Source: Shimia sp040370365
Lineage (GTDB): Bacteria > Pseudomonadota > Alphaproteobacteria > Rhodobacterales > Rhodobacteraceae
Length of the DNA stretch: 64,000 bases
NCBI RefSeq assembly: GCF_040370365.1
Contig: NZ_BAABWQ010000001.1
Span: 558,001 to 622,000, forward strand
Direction of reading: 5' to 3'
The notes below the pieces were generated by a model that saw nothing but the letters and a program-made list of their open reading frames with translations, did no database searches and was not told where the DNA came from. The position numbers were made by a program, and so were the translations under genes. This document shows, piece by piece, positions 61,467 through 64,000 of the stretch (position 1 is the first letter of the stretch; every line of letters starts with the position of its first letter).

Positions 61467-62423
61467 TTAGCGCTGACTGCGTCCATCAGGATGTAGCACT
61501 GTGCCCAGAATGTGATCGGACTGATGCAGAACATGGCTGGCCGTGTGCACAATCAGCGGGTCAGCCGGCCTGGCGATCTTCAAATCTTTGCCGGGATAGT
61601 CGATCGAACTTAGAAAATGGCGCATACAATTGAGGCGCGCCCGTTTTTTGTCGTTCGATTTGATCACCGTCCATGGTGCATCAGCAGTGTCGGTGTAAAA
61701 GAACATCGCCTCTTTGGCTTCGGTGTAATCGTCCCATTTGCTAAGCGAAGCCTTGTCAATCGGGCTCAGCTTCCACTGCTTCAACGGATCGGTTTCTCGG
61801 CTTTTGAACCGCCGTTTCTGCTCGTCTTGCGTGACCGAAAACCAATATTTGTAGAGCCGGATACCAGAACGCACCAACATGCGCTCCAACTCAGGCGTCT
61901 GGCGCATGAACTCCAGATATTCCCCCGGCTCGCAAAACCCCATGACCCGTTCTACCCCAGCACGATTGTACCAGCTCCGGTCATACAGCACCATTTCTCC
62001 GGCGGTGGGCAGATGTTCCATGTAACGTTGAAAATACCATTGCCCGCGCTCCTGTGTGCTGGGCTTATTCAAGGCAACAACACGTGCAGACCGCGGATTG
62101 AGGTGTTCCGTGAAGCGTTTGATCGTGCCGCCTTTACCGGCCGCATCACGCCCCTCAAACAGCATCACAAATTTCTGTCCCGTGTCCTGCGCCCACAATT
62201 GCACTTTCAAAAGTTCAGCCTGCAACTTGGCTTTCTGTGACTCATACGACCGCCGCGACATCTTTTTTGGATAAGGGTATTCACCTTTCTCAAAGGCCTC
62301 GCGAAGCTCATCTCCTGATGTCGCGGTTTGCGCACCAAAGCTGCCACGATCTCCCACTGCGGCTTCGCTGTGTTCTTTGTCGGTGTTGTGATCTGAAGAT
62401 AAGATGTCGGTAGCTTTATCCAT
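61467..62423 (-). CDS. ppk2: polyphosphate kinase 2
   Basis: 318 residues, single-domain (class I or III-sized) PPK2. Walker A region FEGRDAAGKGGTIKRF (89-104), then QERGQWYFQRYMEHLPTAGE and the Walker-B/lid block YDRSWYNRAGVERVMGF, KWDDYTEAKEAMFFYTDT near the end. Uses polyphosphate to phosphorylate nucleotides. A 50-residue acidic, low-complexity N-terminal extension precedes the kinase. AGGAGG stands 6 nt before the ATG. Confidence 0.93.
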   Translation of the reverse strand: MDKATDILSSDHNTDKEHSEAAVGDRGSFGAQTATSGDELREAFEKGEYPYPKKMSRRSYESQKAKLQAELLKVQLWAQDTGQKFVMLFEGRDAAGKGGTIKRFTEHLNPRSARVVALNKPSTQERGQWYFQRYMEHLPTAGEMVLYDRSWYNRAGVERVMGFCEPGEYLEFMRQTPELERMLVRSGIRLYKYWFSVTQDEQKRRFKSRETDPLKQWKLSPIDKASLSKWDDYTEAKEAMFFYTDTADAPWTVIKSNDKKRARLNCMRHFLSSIDYPGKDLKIARPADPLIVHTASHVLHQSDHILGTVLHPDGRSQR

Positions 62424-62609
62424 GGGCGCCTCCTAAAGGTTTCTGCTTGCCCAGAGGATATCAAGAACACGCAGCAGCAGCCTTGACACACGTCAAGAAC
62501 ACACTGTTTTCTGGCGCAGCTGGCGGTGCGCCCAATCGCGCCTCACACACCCTGCGTGATAGAGCCGCGCGAAAACGGCCGAAGACTGTTCCAATTCAGG
62601 AGATGCCAA

Positions 62610-63938
62610 GTGGCTTTTGTACCGTCCCACATCGTCAAAAAGACCGCCCTTAAGACCGCCCTTTCGACCACACTCATTGCAAGCTCTTTTCTGAGCGCAG
62701 CAAGCGCGGGGGAAAACCGGATCGATCTCATCCGACCTGACGCACCCACATTGGCTGATTTTGGCGCCTATAAAATCGGGGTTACCTCCCGTGTTTTTCT
62801 CCACAAAGATCAACTTGATATCGTGTCTTCTGATGCAGATACATTGGTGCGATACGATCGGCCTTTGCCCGTTGAAATCTGGTATCCGGCGGCAGACGAC
62901 ACAACGCCAGGTGGCACTTATGAAGTCACTCTCAGAGACCCCAATCTAACCGGAACCCTTCATGGTCAAGCTGCGCGCGACGCCCCCCCCAAAACCGGCA
63001 CGCAATTCCCGCTCATTGTCCTGTCACATGGCTACCCGGGCAATAGGTTCCTGATGTCCCATTTGGGCGAGAACCTTGCGTCTAAAGGCTATGTGGTGGC
63101 TTCGATTGACCATACCGACAGCACCTACGCAGACCAAAATGTGTTTGGTGCAACATTGCTCAACCGCCCCATTGACCAGAAGTTTGTGATCGACAGCATG
63201 ACGGCGTTGGACGGACCAATTGGCACAATCATCAACACGGATAGCATCGGCCTTATTGGCTACTCAATGGGCGGCTACGGCGTATTGATTTCTGGCGGTG
63301 CTGGGCTGGCGGATGGCATCGAAGACCTGCCTTTTGCGCCACCCCAAGGGACTTTGCGCCACAATGTGTCAGGCACCGACACGCATGAATCCTTGGTAGA
63401 TTCACGCGTCAAAGCGCTGGTTTCAATTGGTCCGTGGGGTCGCAATCATGGCTTCTGGGACGACGCGGGCCTTGCGGGGCTGCGAAAACCAACCCTCTTG
63501 ATCGCCGGTGAGGTGGATGATGTCTCAGACTACGATGCCATGCGCGAGATTTTCACCCATAGCACCGGGGCCACGCGCCACTTGCTCACCTTTGAGAACG
63601 CCAACCACAACGCAGCCGCACCAATACCAGCCCCATTGGAGGCGTGGCAATTTTCTGAATCTCTAGGATATGCGCCCTTTGACCACTACGCCGATCCAGT
63701 GTGGGACACGACTCGCATGAACAACATTGCTCAGCATTTCACGACTGCTTTTATGGACTTACACTTGAAATCTGATCATGAGAAATTTGAGTATCTGGAT
63801 CTTATTCCAAATCCCAAAAACAGCCTGCATGCCTTGGATGATAACGGCAAACCAACAGCTGAACATACGTATTGGAAGGGCTTCCCGGCGCGTACTGCGG
63901 TGGGCCTAACGTTTGAAACACTTGAGAAAGATCACTAA
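62610..63938 (+). CDS. exported alpha/beta hydrolase (PAF-acetylhydrolase-like)
   Basis: 442 residues with a GTG start preceded by AGGAG. A signal peptide (KKTALKTALSTTLIASSFLSAASA) leads to GENRID. The hydrolase has PLPVEIWYPAADD, VLSHGYPGNRF (oxyanion region) and elbow GYSMGGYG, with aspartate in AGEVDDVSD and histidine in ENANHNAA, like dienelactone hydrolase/PAF-acetylhydrolase relatives. The substrate is unknown. The 186 bp before it hold no gene. Confidence 0.82.
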   Translation: MAFVPSHIVKKTALKTALSTTLIASSFLSAASAGENRIDLIRPDAPTLADFGAYKIGVTSRVFLHKDQLDIVSSDADTLVRYDRPLPVEIWYPAADDTTPGGTYEVTLRDPNLTGTLHGQAARDAPPKTGTQFPLIVLSHGYPGNRFLMSHLGENLASKGYVVASIDHTDSTYADQNVFGATLLNRPIDQKFVIDSMTALDGPIGTIINTDSIGLIGYSMGGYGVLISGGAGLADGIEDLPFAPPQGTLRHNVSGTDTHESLVDSRVKALVSIGPWGRNHGFWDDAGLAGLRKPTLLIAGEVDDVSDYDAMREIFTHSTGATRHLLTFENANHNAAAPIPAPLEAWQFSESLGYAPFDHYADPVWDTTRMNNIAQHFTTAFMDLHLKSDHEKFEYLDLIPNPKNSLHALDDNGKPTAEHTYWKGFPARTAVGLTFETLEKDH

Positions 63939-64000
63939 CGGAGCGCCTGCACACGTCTGCTCTCACCCGCCTCACCATCATCGCGGTCGCTCAAGCGACG
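63935..64000 (-). CDS. possible C-terminal end of a gene running off the window
   Basis: Reading the minus strand from the window end there are 21 sense codons, rich in charged residues (ending SRRVQALR), before a TAG at 63935-63937 that overlaps the stop of the hydrolase gene. The composition is like a real C-terminus, but it is too short to identify. Confidence 0.3.
   Translation of the reverse strand, partial: RRLSDRDDGEAGESRRVQALR

Noticed and set aside
1..64000. tRNA/rRNA genes, CRISPR arrays, insertion sequences, att sites
   Set aside because: No T-loop-like motifs with cloverleaf context, no spaced direct repeats and no transposase or integrase-like protein were found on reading both strands by eye.

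Overview
The window is chromosomal DNA of an alphaproteobacterium, most likely a marine member of the Rhodobacteraceae (Roseobacter group). The evidence is the gene families and their neighbours: a DUF6456/DUF6477 divergent pair, a TRAP transporter with DctB/DctD-like regulators, two MttB-family methyltransferases without pyrrolysine, an LdtR-like MarR protein, an SdhE/XRE pair, FadL-type porin and many short overlapping operons. Genes are dense on both strands. I found no rRNA, tRNA, CRISPR array, prophage or intact insertion sequence.

Layout. 1-5 kb: the end of an MFS transporter, then a tightly overlapping minus-strand operon cysS - cimA - SAM methyltransferase - degenerate squalene/phytoene-synthase-like protein. 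5-7.4 kb: MmcQ/YjbR protein, an EamA exporter and a VOC protein divergent from soxR, with an almost perfect SoxR operator inside a 19-bp promoter spacer. 7.5-15.5 kb: aminotransferase, two mttB paralogues that share an upstream operator-like sequence, lipA, a Prx5-type peroxiredoxin and the DUF6456/DUF6477 pair. 15.6-22.7 kb: MgtC, guaA, small exported and ABM proteins, two EamA transporters, a FadL-like porin, DUF1330 and a TerB-like protein.

22.7-32.8 kb: dctM-dctQ-dctP TRAP operon, a sensor kinase with a stand-alone receiver, then dctB-dctD, whose DctD lacks the GAFTGA loop, and a second TerB-like gene coupled to a PhnD-like protein without signal peptide. 32.9-42.6 kb: an amino-acid type ABC transporter (ATPase, binding protein, two permeases), two glutamine-synthetase-like ligases around a class I amidotransferase, a PuuB-like oxidase and a DegT aminotransferase. 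This looks like uptake followed by gamma-glutamylation and oxidation of an amine. A TTTGATCAAA palindrome precedes the first ligase and the amidotransferase.

42.6-49.1 kb: luciferase-like monooxygenase, three alpha/beta hydrolases, a VOC protein and thrS. 49.3-52.1 kb: a four-gene bufferin-type operon (bufA precursor, bufB DUF692/MNIO, bufC DUF2063, DoxX). 52.1-64 kb: ArsC-like protein, cold-shock protein, a small Cys-rich secreted protein, thyA-folA, a glyoxalase-like protein, a DUF1194 vWA protein, an LdtR-like regulator, XRE/SdhE, aspartate aminotransferase, MATE exporter, DUF2461, PPK2 and an exported alpha/beta hydrolase. The most interesting items are the bufferin operon, the paired regulatory palindromes (mttB pair; gamma-glutamyl cluster), the SoxR-controlled VOC/EamA operon and the GAFTGA-less DctD.
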